In this document: positions 16,876-25,757 of the stretch, piece by piece
Layout of the letters: each line of letters opens with the position of its first letter
Position numbering within the stretch: position 1 is the first letter of the stretch
DNA from: Conyzicola nivalis_A
GTDB lineage: Bacteria; Actinomycetota; Actinomycetes; Actinomycetales; Microbacteriaceae
NCBI RefSeq assembly: GCF_040548875.1
Contig: NZ_JBEPSJ010000002.1
Coordinates: 62,001-126,000 of the forward strand
Reading direction: 5' to 3'
DNA length: 64,000 bases
Notes under the pieces: model-generated
What the model was told of the DNA's origin: nothing
The model's input: the letters and a program-made list of their open reading frames with translations, nothing else
Databases searched by the model: none
Program-made: the position numbers and the translations under genes

Positions 16876-18198
16876 CTACTTGGCCTTCGGGCGCGAGGCG
16901 AACTCCTCGAACGCTGCGCGCGGGGTCTCCACGGCGACGATCGATGCGAGGTCGCGGCCGACGAAGAGGTTGATGACCCAGTTGCCGATGACGCGGATCT
17001 TGCGCTCCCACGTGGGCATGGCGAGTCCGTGGTATCCGCGGTGCATGACCCAGGCGGGGAAACCGGTGATGCCGATGTTGCCCTTCTGGAACACACCGAC
17101 ACCCAGACCGAGGCCGGCGACGGCTCCGGCGGGCTGGTGGAAGTAGTCCTTGACGTCTTCGCCGCGCAGCGTGGCGACGATGTTCTTCGACAGCAGCTTT
17201 CCCTGGCGCACGGCGTGCTGGGCGTTCGGAACGCAGAAGCCGCCGACACCCTTTCCGGTGAGGTCGGGAACGGCGCTGACGTCGCCGGCACCCCAAGCGT
17301 CGGCCACGACACCGTCGTCGTTGATGACGCGGAGGTCGGCCTGCACGCGCAGGCGTCCACGCTCTTCGACGGGGAGGTCGGTGTTGCGCAGCATCGGGGA
17401 GGCCATGACGCCGGCGGTCCACACGATGGTGTCGCTCTCGAACGTCTCGCCGGTCGACAGCTCGATGACGCCGCCCGTGGCCGACGACAGCTGCGTGTCG
17501 AGGTGGATCTGCGCGCCACGCTCGGCGAGGTTCTTGATCACCCAGAGGCTCGTCTTGTGCGATACCTCGGGCATGATGCGGCCCATCGCCTCGATGAGGT
17601 GGAAGTGCGTGTCTTCGAACTTGATCGTCTTGTAGCGCTTGACGAGGGCGCTCGCGAAGGAACGCATCTCGGCGAAGGCCTCGATGCCGGCGAAGCCGCC
17701 GCCGACGACGACGAAGGTGAGCAGGCGGTCGCGCTCGGGACCGGCGGGCAGGTGCGCGGCCTTGTCGAAGTTGGTGAGGATGCGGTCGCGCACGGCGATC
17801 GCCTCTTCGATGTTCTTCATGCCGATGGCCTCGTCGGCGACACCCGGGATCGGGAAAGTGCGCGAGACGGAACCGGCGGTGACGACGATCTGGTCGTACG
17901 CGAACTCGTAGTTCTCGCCGATGGGGGGCTCGATCGTCGCCGTCTTCGTGGCGTGGTTGATGCCGACGACCTTGGCGGTGACGATGTCGGTCGTCTTGAG
18001 GTGCGCGTGGTGGGGCACGACCGCGTGACGCGGGTCGATGGAGCCTGCCGCGATCTCGGGCAGGAAGGGCTGGTACGTCATGTACGGGCGCGGGTCGACC
18101 ATGGTGACCTCGGCCTCGCCAGCGCGCAGCTGCTTTTCGAGCTTCCAGGCAGTGTAGAAACCGGCGTAACCGCCGCCGACGATAAGAATCTTGGGCAC
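16876..18198 (-). CDS. ndh: type II NADH dehydrogenase (NDH-2)
   Basis: 440 aa from GTG 18198, chosen because GAGGAG lies 10 bases upstream; a longer reading would start inside that site. The enzyme passes electrons from NADH to quinone at the inner face of the membrane without pumping protons. The FAD-binding loop is GGGYAGFYTA at the N-terminus, the NADH-binding loop is VVVGGGFAGIEAF near 160, and a C-terminal segment with VMHRGYHGLAMPTWERKIRVIGNW is typical of NDH-2 membrane anchoring. Single gene after the eno block, with its own terminator-like hairpin. Confidence 0.93.
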   Translation of the reverse strand: MPKILIVGGGYAGFYTAWKLEKQLRAGEAEVTMVDPRPYMTYQPFLPEIAAGSIDPRHAVVPHHAHLKTTDIVTAKVVGINHATKTATIEPPIGENYEFAYDQIVVTAGSVSRTFPIPGVADEAIGMKNIEEAIAVRDRILTNFDKAAHLPAGPERDRLLTFVVVGGGFAGIEAFAEMRSFASALVKRYKTIKFEDTHFHLIEAMGRIMPEVSHKTSLWVIKNLAERGAQIHLDTQLSSATGGVIELSTGETFESDTIVWTAGVMASPMLRNTDLPVEERGRLRVQADLRVINDDGVVADAWGAGDVSAVPDLTGKGVGGFCVPNAQHAVRQGKLLSKNIVATLRGEDVKDYFHQPAGAVAGLGLGVGVFQKGNIGITGFPAWVMHRGYHGLAMPTWERKIRVIGNWVINLFVGRDLASIVAVETPRAAFEEFASRPKAK

Positions 18199-18265
18199 GA
18201 GTCTTGCTCTCCTCAAAGGGGGAATGGATGAAAGTCACCTACGACGGTGGAAGCCACAGGACAAT

Positions 18266-19537
18266 CTACTCCCTTCGGCGCGCTGCCCTAAATTGCCGCA
18301 CACCCGCGAGAACGAGTAAGACGAACGAGGCGCCGAAGACGGCGAACAGCAGCACGGGGATACCGACGTCGCGCCAGAGGCCGAGAGTGAAGAACGGTTC
18401 GTCGTTCGAACCGCCGCCGGATGCCCCGGGCCCGGGCGTCGCGGAGGCGCTCGGCGTCGGGGCGAGAGTCTCGGCCTCCGGGGTGACGGCCTGCGCACGG
18501 CGGTTGATGCGGATCCACTCGCCCAGGTCGCCCATCGGATTGGCCGTGACGGCCGGCACCGTCGCGGAGACGGCGGCCGCGGCATCCACCAGTCCGTAGC
18601 CGTAGATCGGGTCGGCGCCCTCGACGCCGGCCGGGGTCGCCGTGGCGATGATGCGCTGGATGACGTTGGCCGCGTCGAGCCCCGGGTGCGCGGCCCGCAC
18701 GAGGGCGACGATACCGGCCATGATCGGGGTGGCGCCGCTCGTGCCGTCCCAGAGCACGTAGCCGTCGCCGGGAACCGCGCCGACGAGCTGCTCACTTGGG
18801 GCCGAGACGGCGATCGAGATCCCCTGCGACGAGGCATCCCAGCTGGCCTCGCGGTTGCGGTCGACGCCGCCGACGGTGAGCACGCCGGGCATGGTCGCCG
18901 GCGCCCCGACCTGCGAAGTGCCGCTGCCGCGGTTGCCGGCCGCGGCGACGATGACGACGTCCTTGTCCATGGCGTACTTGAAGGCGTCGTCCCAGCTCGT
19001 GGGCCACTCGAGGGTGTTGCGGGTGAGCGACATGTTGATGACGGTGGCGCCGTTGTCGACCGCCCAGCGCACGGCGTCGGCGATCTGGTCGTCGGAGCTC
19101 GGCCCGTTCGACTCGCTGAAGCCGATGGAGATCGCGAGCAGCGAGGCACCGGGGGCTGCGCCGATCACGCCGGAGGTGCCGCGGCCGCGGCCGGCAGCGA
19201 GCGAGGCGACCATGGTGCCGTGCGAGCTGTCGTCGGAACCCACCGGGGTCTGACCGTTCGCGGAGCCGACGGTGGAGAAGTCCACTCCCCCGACGACGGC
19301 GCCCGCGAGGTCCTGATGGGTGCCGTCGACGCCGGTGTCGATGATCGCGATGGTCTGGCCTGCGCCGCGGGAGACGTTCCACGCCTCGCGGATGCCGTAG
19401 TCGTCGAGCCAGTACTCCCGGTCACGGATCGAGTCGGCGTGGGCGGGGGCGGCGCCGATGAGAACGGATGCCGCGGCGAGCAGGAGCGCGACGGCGGGGG
19501 TCGCTCTACGCGGCGAGCGGCCGGTGGTCAAACGCAC
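18266..19537 (-). CDS. secreted, membrane-anchored subtilisin-like serine protease (S8)
   Basis: 423 aa from GTG 19537; a TTG at 19531 would give a four-base overlap with DUF501 and is an alternative. Signal peptide with cleavage after AHA (about 34). The catalytic triad is D67 (IIDTGVDGTHQD), H106 (SHGTMVASL) and S267 (GTSGATPIMAG), with N202 as the oxyanion Asn. A Pro/Ser/Gly-rich linker precedes a C-terminal membrane helix and a basic tail. This resembles mycosin architecture, but no type VII secretion gene is near; the neighbours are cell-division and glycolysis genes. Confidence 0.9.
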   Translation of the reverse strand: MRLTTGRSPRRATPAVALLLAAASVLIGAAPAHADSIRDREYWLDDYGIREAWNVSRGAGQTIAIIDTGVDGTHQDLAGAVVGGVDFSTVGSANGQTPVGSDDSSHGTMVASLAAGRGRGTSGVIGAAPGASLLAISIGFSESNGPSSDDQIADAVRWAVDNGATVINMSLTRNTLEWPTSWDDAFKYAMDKDVVIVAAAGNRGSGTSQVGAPATMPGVLTVGGVDRNREASWDASSQGISIAVSAPSEQLVGAVPGDGYVLWDGTSGATPIMAGIVALVRAAHPGLDAANVIQRIIATATPAGVEGADPIYGYGLVDAAAAVSATVPAVTANPMGDLGEWIRINRRAQAVTPEAETLAPTPSASATPGPGASGGGSNDEPFFTLGLWRDVGIPVLLFAVFGASFVLLVLAGVRQFRAARRRE

Positions 19538-20025
19538 TCGCAGACCAGCGGGCTCCAGGCGACGCGCTCGAGCGCGAGGTCGCCGATGGGGTTCACGCCG
19601 GGCCCGGCCGAGAGCGAGTGTCCCGCGAGGGCGTGCAGGCACTTCACCCGGGTCGGCATGCCGCCGGCCGAGATGCCGTCGATCTCGGGCACGTGCCCGA
19701 GGCTCTCGCGGTCGGCGAGGTACGCCTCGTGCGCGGCGAGGTACTGCGCGGCGATGTCCTCGTCGGCGAGCAGCTCCGACAGCTCGTTCATGACCTGGGT
19801 CGCCTCGAGGGTCGAGATCGCCGCGGTCGCCGCGGGGTGGGTCAGGTAGTACAGGGTCGGGAAGGGCGTTCCGTCGTCGAGCCGCGGCTTTGTCGCCACG
19901 ACCGTCGGGTTGCCGCAAACGCAGCGCGCGGCGATGCCGATGACGTTGCGGGCCGGGCGTCCCAGCTGGTGGGAGACGGCGGCGATGTCCGCCTCGGTGG
20001 GCGGCGCGAAGGGTGGGGTGCTCAT
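19528..20025 (-). CDS. DUF501 family protein
   Basis: 165 aa. Contains the conserved segments AVSHQLGRPARNVIGIAARCVCGNPTVVATKPRLDDGTPFPTLYYLTHP and a C-terminal part rich in His/Cys-bearing positions. DUF501 proteins almost always follow the FtsB/DivIC gene in actinobacteria; their function is not known. Overlaps ftsB by four bases (ATGA) and the protease gene by about 10 bases, so the block is one operon. Confidence 0.9.
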   Translation of the reverse strand: MSTPPFAPPTEADIAAVSHQLGRPARNVIGIAARCVCGNPTVVATKPRLDDGTPFPTLYYLTHPAATAAISTLEATQVMNELSELLADEDIAAQYLAAHEAYLADRESLGHVPEIDGISAGGMPTRVKCLHALAGHSLSAGPGVNPIGDLALERVAWSPLVCECV

Positions 20026-20525
20026 GGAACGGGTACCTGGGGGGTCTCGAGGTCTGCGGCCGAGGCATCCGTCAGTCCCGCCGTGAATACGGAGGAGACC
20101 ATGGTCTGGAGCCAGTCGACCTGTGTGGTTTGGATCTCGGTGCTGATCGGCACGCCGTCGGCCGCGGCCGCGACCTCGCCGTCGTTCTTCACGAGGTAGG
20201 TCAGGTCGCCGGGGAAGACGTAGACCATGCGTGCGCGCGCCTGTGCCTCGATGTACGCGGGATCACTCCAGCGCGCCGCGTCCTCGGTGAGCTGTGTCAC
20301 CGATTCCTCCTTGTCTTTGACGGCGCTGGAGAGCTCCGCGAGCTGCTGCTGCTGCTCGATGACGAGCCGCAGACTCGGGGCCAGCACGACGACGGCCAGG
20401 ATGACCAGGCCGAGCATCATGAACGTGAACCCCGAGAGCCGGATGTTGCGCAGCCAGTGCTCGGGAGCACTCTCCATCTGCGGCAGCGCGACGGGAACCT
20501 TCTGCGTGCGCTGCCGACGTGCCAT
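20022..20525 (-). CDS. FtsB/DivIC-like septum formation initiator
   Basis: 167 aa. A short cytoplasmic tail (1-30), one membrane helix (about 31-51) and an extracytoplasmic coiled coil (EQQQQLAELSSAVKDKEESVTQL, about 57-80), then the family motif DPAYIEAQARARMVYVFPGD. It should act in the FtsB-FtsL-FtsQ complex at the division septum. It lies 9 bp after eno on the same strand, the standard actinobacterial order. Confidence 0.9.
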   Translation of the reverse strand: MARRQRTQKVPVALPQMESAPEHWLRNIRLSGFTFMMLGLVILAVVVLAPSLRLVIEQQQQLAELSSAVKDKEESVTQLTEDAARWSDPAYIEAQARARMVYVFPGDLTYLVKNDGEVAAAADGVPISTEIQTTQVDWLQTMVSSVFTAGLTDASAADLETPQVPVP

Positions 20526-20534
20526 CTTTCGACC

Positions 20535-21815
20535 CTAGGCGGTGAAACGTGGGAAAGCGCTGCGACCCGCGTAGACCGCTGCTTCTCCCAGTTCTTCCTC
20601 GATGCGCAGGAGCTGGTTGTACTTCGCGACGCGCTCGCTGCGGGCGGGGGCGCCGGTCTTGATCTGGCCGGTGTTGAGCGCGACGGCGAGGTCGGCGATC
20701 GTGGTGTCCTCGGTCTCGCCCGAGCGGTGCGACATGACTGCCGTGTAGCCGCTGCGCTGCGCGAGGGAGACGGCGTCGAGCGTCTCGGTGAGGGTGCCGA
20801 TCTGGTTGACCTTGACGAGGATCGAGTTCGCGGTGCCGAGCGAGATGCCCTTGGCGAGGCGCTTCGGGTTGGTGACGAACAGGTCGTCGCCGACGATCTG
20901 CGTCTTGCTGCCGATGGTCGAGGTGAGCTCGGCCCAGCCCTCCCAGTCGTCTTCGTCGAGCGGGTCTTCGATGGTGACCAGCGGGTACGCGGCGACGAGC
21001 TCTGCGTAGTAGGCGCTCATCTCGGCGGCGCTCTTGCTGCCGCCCTCGAACGCGTACGAGCCGTCCTTGAAGAACTCGGATGCGGCGACGTCGAGACCCA
21101 GCGCGATGTCCTTGCCGGGCGTGAAGCCGGCGGCGGTGATGGCCTCGACGAGGAGGTCGAGGGCCGCGCGGTTGCTCGACAGGTTGGGTGCGAAGCCGCC
21201 CTCGTCGCCGAGTCCGGTGGACAGGCCCTGGCCGTGCAGGATCGACTTGAGCGCGTGGTACGTCTCGACGCCCCAGCGCAGGCCCTCGCTGAAGGTCTCG
21301 GCGCCGACGGGCAGGATCATGAATTCCTGGATGTCGACGTTGGAGTCGGCGTGCGAGCCGCCGTTGATGACGTTGAGCATGGGAACGGGCAGCACATGCG
21401 CGTTGGCGCCACCGACGTAGCGGTAGAGCGGCTGCTCGGCGGAGTCGGCGGCGGCGCGGGCGACCGCGAGGCTCACGCCGAGGATCGCGTTGGCGCCCAG
21501 CTTCTTCTTGTTGTCGGTGCCGTCGAGGTCGATGAGCTCGGCGTCGATCGCGCGCTGCTCGGCGGCGTCGAAGCCCTCGATCGCGGGACCGAGCACGTCG
21601 ATGACCGCGTCGACGGCCTTCTCGACGCCCTTGCCGAGGTAACGCTTCTTGTCGCCGTCGCGAAGCTCGTAGGCCTCGAACGCTCCCGTGGATGCGCCGG
21701 ACGGAACTGCGGCGCGAGCCACGGTGCCGTCTTCCAGGAGGACTTCGACCTCTACGGTCGGGTTTCCTCGGGAGTCAAGAATTTCGCGGGCGCCTACTGC
21801 TTCGATCAAAGCCAC
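20535..21815 (-). CDS. eno: enolase
   Basis: 426 aa, full length. It converts 2-phosphoglycerate to phosphoenolpyruvate. MALIEAVGAREILDSRGNPTVEVEV at the N-terminus, GDEGGFAPN, the Mg ligand region VTIEDPLDEDDWEGW and the C-terminal MSHRSGETEDTTIADLAVAL are all intact. The start codon is GTG 21815 with AAGGAG six bases upstream. First gene of the eno - ftsB-like - DUF501 - protease block. Confidence 0.98.
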   Translation of the reverse strand: MALIEAVGAREILDSRGNPTVEVEVLLEDGTVARAAVPSGASTGAFEAYELRDGDKKRYLGKGVEKAVDAVIDVLGPAIEGFDAAEQRAIDAELIDLDGTDNKKKLGANAILGVSLAVARAAADSAEQPLYRYVGGANAHVLPVPMLNVINGGSHADSNVDIQEFMILPVGAETFSEGLRWGVETYHALKSILHGQGLSTGLGDEGGFAPNLSSNRAALDLLVEAITAAGFTPGKDIALGLDVAASEFFKDGSYAFEGGSKSAAEMSAYYAELVAAYPLVTIEDPLDEDDWEGWAELTSTIGSKTQIVGDDLFVTNPKRLAKGISLGTANSILVKVNQIGTLTETLDAVSLAQRSGYTAVMSHRSGETEDTTIADLAVALNTGQIKTGAPARSERVAKYNQLLRIEEELGEAAVYAGRSAFPRFTA

Positions 21816-21859
21816 GGGTGGTTCTCCTTACAAAGATGGTGGATTGTCCGTTAGGCATC

Positions 21860-22735
21860 TTACTCGGGCGGGGTTTGCTCTCCCGCGCCGCCCGCCGTGT
21901 TCACCAGACCGTCGGCGAGTGTTGACCTGTCGATCCAGGCGCGCACGGTGGCGTTGAACAGGTCGACGTTCTCGATATTCCACTGGTGGTGCATGCCGGG
22001 CGCGGTGGCGGTCTTCACGCCGTCGATGCGCGCCAGCACGGCGAGGGAGTCGACGCTGATCGCCGTGGAGTCGCTGCCGCCGGCGACGGCGAGGACTGTT
22101 ACTGGCGCACCCGGGTTCTGCTGGCCGAGGTTCTGATCGGCCGGGTTCTGTTGGCCAACGTTCGGCCGGCCGAGGTTCTGCCGGCCCAGGTCCTGCAGCA
22201 CGCTCGGGGGCAGCCCGCGCACGGTCTCGGCGAACACCGCCAGCGCGGTCTCCCGGCGGATGCCCAGGCCGGTCTCGACGAACAGCTCGACCGAGTCGGC
22301 GGGCAGTCCGTAGCCGCGGGCGAGGAAGTGCCAGAACCAACGGCGGTTCCAGGCGGCGAGCATCAGCCGCCCGGAGAGCTTCGTGGCCGGCGACGGCGGA
22401 GTGATGCTGGCGCTGGAGACCAGCAGGCTCGTCACCAGACGCGGGTGGCGCGACACGAGGTGCAGACCGACACCGGCGCCGAGCGACAGCCCGACGACGT
22501 GGGCGGTGCCGCCTTTCGCCCGGGTCTGGATCAGGCCTGCGACGTTGTCGGCGGCATCCGCCATCGACACCCACGGCTCGTCGTTGCTCGTGCCGAAGCC
22601 CGGGAGGTCGGGCACGAGCAGGTGGTGGTCGTCGAATGCGGGGATCTGCTCGCCCCACATCCAGCCGGCGACATTGCCGCCGTGCAGGAAGACGATGGTG
22701 TCGCCGGCGTCGGGGTTGAACTCGAGGTGTTTCAT
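21860..22735 (-). CDS. alpha/beta hydrolase carrying a pentapeptide-repeat insert
   Basis: 291 aa. The nucleophile elbow GLSLGAG, the oxyanion HGG near the N-terminus and the C-terminal GMHHQWNIENVD with its His fit an alpha/beta hydrolase. Between residues about 179 and 208 is an insert of six Asn/Gln/Gly-rich five-residue units (such as NLGRP, NVGQQ, NLGQQ), encoded by a 15-bp tandem repeat. It lies in the lid-to-core stretch just before the strand VTVLAVAGG. The start overlaps the MarR gene stop (ATGA), so it is probably controlled by that regulator. Substrate unknown. Confidence 0.85.
   Translation of the reverse strand: MKHLEFNPDAGDTIVFLHGGNVAGWMWGEQIPAFDDHHLLVPDLPGFGTSNDEPWVSMADAADNVAGLIQTRAKGGTAHVVGLSLGAGVGLHLVSRHPRLVTSLLVSSASITPPSPATKLSGRLMLAAWNRRWFWHFLARGYGLPADSVELFVETGLGIRRETALAVFAETVRGLPPSVLQDLGRQNLGRPNVGQQNPADQNLGQQNPGAPVTVLAVAGGSDSTAISVDSLAVLARIDGVKTATAPGMHHQWNIENVDLFNATVRAWIDRSTLADGLVNTAGGAGEQTPPE
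22111..22200 (-). repeat. 15-bp tandem repeat inside the hydrolase gene
   Basis: About six 15-bp units with core CCGGGTTCTG / CCGAGGTTCTG on the plus strand, in frame with the hydrolase on the minus strand, where each unit gives five residues. Copy number could vary without a frameshift. Confidence 0.75.
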
Positions 22736-23220
22736 CGCCTGCCTCCCGCGTCAACCGCGCGTTCCGTCGACGTCGGGGTTGCGTCGGCATTGACGATCGC
22801 GAGCGCGTTGTCGATCAGCCGGTCGAGCTGGGCGGCGAGGAGCGGCTCGTCGACGCCGAAGTCGACGCCGTCTTGATGGGATTCGAGTCCGAGCCAGGCC
22901 GCTTCGACGAGCGTCGTCCCCTCGGCGGTGAGCTCGACGGTGTTGGCGCGGGAGTCGGTGGTGCTCTTGGTCACCGCGACGAGTCCGATGTTCTGCAGAA
23001 CGCCGACGCGCTGCGTCACCGACGCGCGCGAGACGCCGAGGTTGCGGGCGATCGCCTGCTGCGTGGTGGGCCCGAGCACGCGGGCCATGAGCAGCACGAG
23101 AAACGGCGCGTAGTGGATGCGGTGCACCGAGAACAGATAGTCGTCGGCGATCCGGTCGAGCAGGACGGTCGCGCGGTGGAGCTTGAACGCGGTGCTGTCG
23201 GTGAAGTCGGGCTGGTCCAT
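22732..23220 (-). CDS. MarR family transcriptional regulator
   Basis: 162 aa. A winged helix with IHYAPFLVLLMARVLGPTTQQAIARNLGVSRASVTQRVGVLQNIGLVAVTKSTTDSRANTVELTAEG is typical MarR. The hydrolase gene follows with a four-base overlap. A perfect palindrome touches its start codon, so autorepression is likely; the inducer may be a substrate of the hydrolase (inference). Confidence 0.92.
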   Translation of the reverse strand: MDQPDFTDSTAFKLHRATVLLDRIADDYLFSVHRIHYAPFLVLLMARVLGPTTQQAIARNLGVSRASVTQRVGVLQNIGLVAVTKSTTDSRANTVELTAEGTTLVEAAWLGLESHQDGVDFGVDEPLLAAQLDRLIDNALAIVNADATPTSTERAVDAGGRR

Positions 23221-23240
23221 ATTGTTAAGTATCTAACAAT
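23221..23240. promoter_or_regulatory. MarR operator and probable leaderless promoter
   Basis: ATTGTTA-AGTATC-TAACAAT is a perfect 7+7 bp inverted repeat directly abutting the MarR start codon. On the minus strand it contains TAGATA, a fair -10 hexamer, about nine bases before ATG, and no ribosome binding site is present. Transcription would begin at or next to the ATG, giving a leaderless mRNA whose promoter lies inside the operator. Confidence 0.7.
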
Positions 23241-23282
23241 GTTGCGGCTCGAGCAACGCCTTCTCGCGAGGTTGTCGTGGAG

Positions 23283-23366
23283 ATTCAGGAGTCAGAGCCA
23301 CGCCCACACCGGTCGGCCGCGGGATGGTGCGGGTGCGCGGCTGGGGGCGCATCCGTGCTCCTGAAT
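23283..23366. other. long imperfect hairpin between hisS and the MarR gene
   Basis: Three nested arm pairs line up: ATTCAGGAG (23283-23291) with CTCCTGAAT (23358-23366), CGCCC (23301-23305) with GGGCG (23345-23349), and GCCGCG (23316-23321) with CGCGGC (23336-23341). The internal loops on the two sides are of nearly equal length (9/8 and 10/3). It could be the hisS terminator, a structured RNA, or a small inverted-repeat element. Confidence 0.45.
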
Positions 23367-23421
23367 TCCCGATGGGGCGGTCGGCCGTCCCGCTCTAGCG
23401 AGTCGGTGGTCAGGCGGCGGG

Positions 23422-24708
23422 TCAGACGGCGGGGGTCAGGTCGCGCCACTCCAGGTCTTCGACGGTCGTCGTGTCGGGCTTGACTGTCGCGACGCGGAGG
23501 AAGCCCTGCGCGGCGAGCGAGTCGAGCAGCACGCGCGTGTTCTTCGTGCTGCGCTCGAGCCGCACGCGCTTGCCCGCGGCGACGAGCTCGGCCTTGAGCT
23601 CCATTAGGCGCGCGGGCTCGACGCTGTCGTCGTAGATCAGCGCGGCCGTCTCCGCGGCGAGGGTGTCGGGCAGGTCGGCGAGGTCGACGATGCGCTCGAA
23701 TCCGAGGGAGAAGCCGGCGGCCGCGACATCCGTGCCCAGGAATCGTCCGATCATGCCGTCGTAGCGTCCGCCGCCGCCGAGCGAGTAGCCGAACTCGGGG
23801 TGCGTGACCTCGAAGATCGTGCCCGTGTAGTAGCCCATGCCGCGCACAAGGAACGGGTCGAACTCGAGCACGGCGCGGTCGACCTCGCCGAGCATCTCGC
23901 CGATGGCGGCGAGCTCGGTGATCGCGGTCTCGTCGACGCCGTCGGGCAGCGACGCGCGGATGGCGGCCTCGCCGAAGCCGAGATCCATGGATGCCTCGGG
24001 CCGGTTCAGGAACTCGGCGAGCGCCGCCACCGGCTCGGCCGGGAATGCGCGGTCCTTGAGCTCTTCGACGACACCGCCGACGCCGAGCTTGTCAAGCTTG
24101 TCGAGGGTGATGAGCACGGCGGAGTGCGACGAGGTGGGGAAGCCGAGGGCCGTGAGCATGCTGGTGAGGAGACGGCGGTCGTTGATGCGGATGCTGCAGC
24201 CGTCGATGCCGAGAGCGCGGACGGTCGCGGCCGTCGCCGAGATGAGCTCGACCTCCGCGAGCGGGCCGGACTCCCCGATGATGTCGATGTCGCACTGCAC
24301 GAACTGGCGGTAGCGCCCCTTCTGCGGGCGTTCGGCGCGCCAGACGGGTGCGATCTGGATGGCGCGGAAGACCCTGGGGAGCTCGCCGCGGTGCGTTGCG
24401 TAGAACCGGGCGAGCGGAACGGTGAGGTCGAAACGCAGCCCGAGGTCGGCGAGCTCGAGCGAGTCGGTGGCCTGGTGGAGGTCGTCGGCGGTGAGTCCGC
24501 GCTTGAGCACCCCGAAGGCGAGCTTCTCGTTGTCGCCGCCGAGCCCGGCGTGCAGACGGGCGCTGTCCTCCATGACCGGTGTCTCGATCTCGTCGAAGCC
24601 GTGAGCGGAGTAGGTGTCGCGGATCACGCCGAGCACCCTCTCGCGCTGGGCCTTTTCGGCGGGCAGGAAGTCGCGCATGCCGCGAGGGGCGTTTACGGGG
24701 GAAGCCAT
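23422..24708 (-). CDS. hisS: histidyl-tRNA synthetase
   Basis: 428 aa from ATG 24708 (the open frame runs further upstream without support). Class II synthetase: motif 1 region NAPRGMRDFLPAEKAQRERV, motif 2 RFYATHRGELPRVFRAIQIAPVWRAERPQKGRYRQFVQCDIDIIG, the histidine-binding ELISAT, and GYYTGTIFEV plus GGGGRYDG with the final SLGFERI near motif 3. The C-terminal anticodon-binding domain is present. Divergent from the ABC exporter genes. Confidence 0.97.
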   Translation of the reverse strand: MASPVNAPRGMRDFLPAEKAQRERVLGVIRDTYSAHGFDEIETPVMEDSARLHAGLGGDNEKLAFGVLKRGLTADDLHQATDSLELADLGLRFDLTVPLARFYATHRGELPRVFRAIQIAPVWRAERPQKGRYRQFVQCDIDIIGESGPLAEVELISATAATVRALGIDGCSIRINDRRLLTSMLTALGFPTSSHSAVLITLDKLDKLGVGGVVEELKDRAFPAEPVAALAEFLNRPEASMDLGFGEAAIRASLPDGVDETAITELAAIGEMLGEVDRAVLEFDPFLVRGMGYYTGTIFEVTHPEFGYSLGGGGRYDGMIGRFLGTDVAAAGFSLGFERIVDLADLPDTLAAETAALIYDDSVEPARLMELKAELVAAGKRVRLERSTKNTRVLLDSLAAQGFLRVATVKPDTTTVEDLEWRDLTPAV

Positions 24709-24827
24709 GACTCCAGTGTGCCAGCCTCCGGGTGCCCGGGATGTCGAGGGGGGGGGTGAGGCGGGGCGCTCGAGATTCATCCGCGAGATTGACGCGCCCG
24801 ATGCCGGTCGAGCCGTACGCTCGGATC

Positions 24828-25757
24828 ATGACGACAACTCAAGGCATCGAGGTCGAGCACGTCGGTCGCTCCTTCGGCGACGTGCACGCCGTGCGGGATG
24901 CGAGCTTCATCGCCGAACCCGGCACCGTGACCGCCCTCATCGGCCCGAACGGTTCAGGCAAGACGACGCTGATGTTGATGCTGGCCTCGCTGCTGCGTCC
25001 CGACACGGGCACCATCCGCATCGGCGGCTTCGACCCGAGCGAGAACACGGCCGAGGTGCGCTCGCTGCTCGGCTGGATGCCCGACGTTCTCGGATCGTGG
25101 TCGAGCCTCAGCGTGCGCACGACGCTCGAGATCACCGGGCGGCTGTACCGGCTCGACAAGGCCGCCTCCGCCGCGCGCGCCCACGAGCTGCTCGCGCTCG
25201 TGGGACTCGAACACCTCGCCGGCCAGCCGACCCGGGTGCTCTCCCGCGGGCAGAAGCAGCGGCTCAGCCTGGCGCGGGCTCTCGTGCACGATCCGAGCAT
25301 CCTGCTGCTCGACGAGCCCGCCTCGGGACTCGACCCCGCGGCCCGCGCCGACCTGCGCACGCTCGTCCGTCGCCTCGCCTCGGAGGGCAAGACGGTGCTC
25401 GTCTCGAGCCACGTTCTCGCGGAGCTCGACGAGATGGCCGACGGCGCCGTGTACATCGGAGCCGGCGTTACCGCCTCGACGGAGACAATGGCGGCGACGC
25501 GGTCGACGCTGCGCTCGTGGCGGATCAAGGCGACGGATGGCGCGGCGCTCGAGACTGCGCTCGTAGCCAGCGGCATCGCGCCCGCAGACATCGGTCGGGA
25601 TCGCACTGAGTTGCTCGTGGCGCTCGAAGGCGAGACCGCGGCATCCGAACTGCTCGCGAAGCTGGTGAGCTCGGGGGTTCTCGTCAGCACGTTCGCTCCC
25701 GCGGTCGGCGATCTTGAACACACTTTTCTCGACCTCAGCAAAGGATCCAACCGATGA
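24828..25757 (+). CDS. ABC exporter ATP-binding protein
   Basis: 309 aa. Walker A GPNGSGKTT at about 41-49, signature LSRGQKQRLSLARAL, Walker B LLLDEPASGLDP and switch His in VSSHVL. The extra C-terminal ~90 residues (RSWRIKATDGAALETAL onward) are the usual accessory domain of CcmA/NatA-like ATPases. It overlaps the permease gene by four bases (ATGA at 25754-25757). Confidence 0.92.
   Translation: MTTTQGIEVEHVGRSFGDVHAVRDASFIAEPGTVTALIGPNGSGKTTLMLMLASLLRPDTGTIRIGGFDPSENTAEVRSLLGWMPDVLGSWSSLSVRTTLEITGRLYRLDKAASAARAHELLALVGLEHLAGQPTRVLSRGQKQRLSLARALVHDPSILLLDEPASGLDPAARADLRTLVRRLASEGKTVLVSSHVLAELDEMADGAVYIGAGVTASTETMAATRSTLRSWRIKATDGAALETALVASGIAPADIGRDRTELLVALEGETAASELLAKLVSSGVLVSTFAPAVGDLEHTFLDLSKGSNR

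Noticed and set aside
18266..19537. Mycosin of a type VII secretion system
   Set aside because: The layout is similar, but no EccB/EccC/EsxA-type genes are nearby; the neighbours are enolase and division genes.
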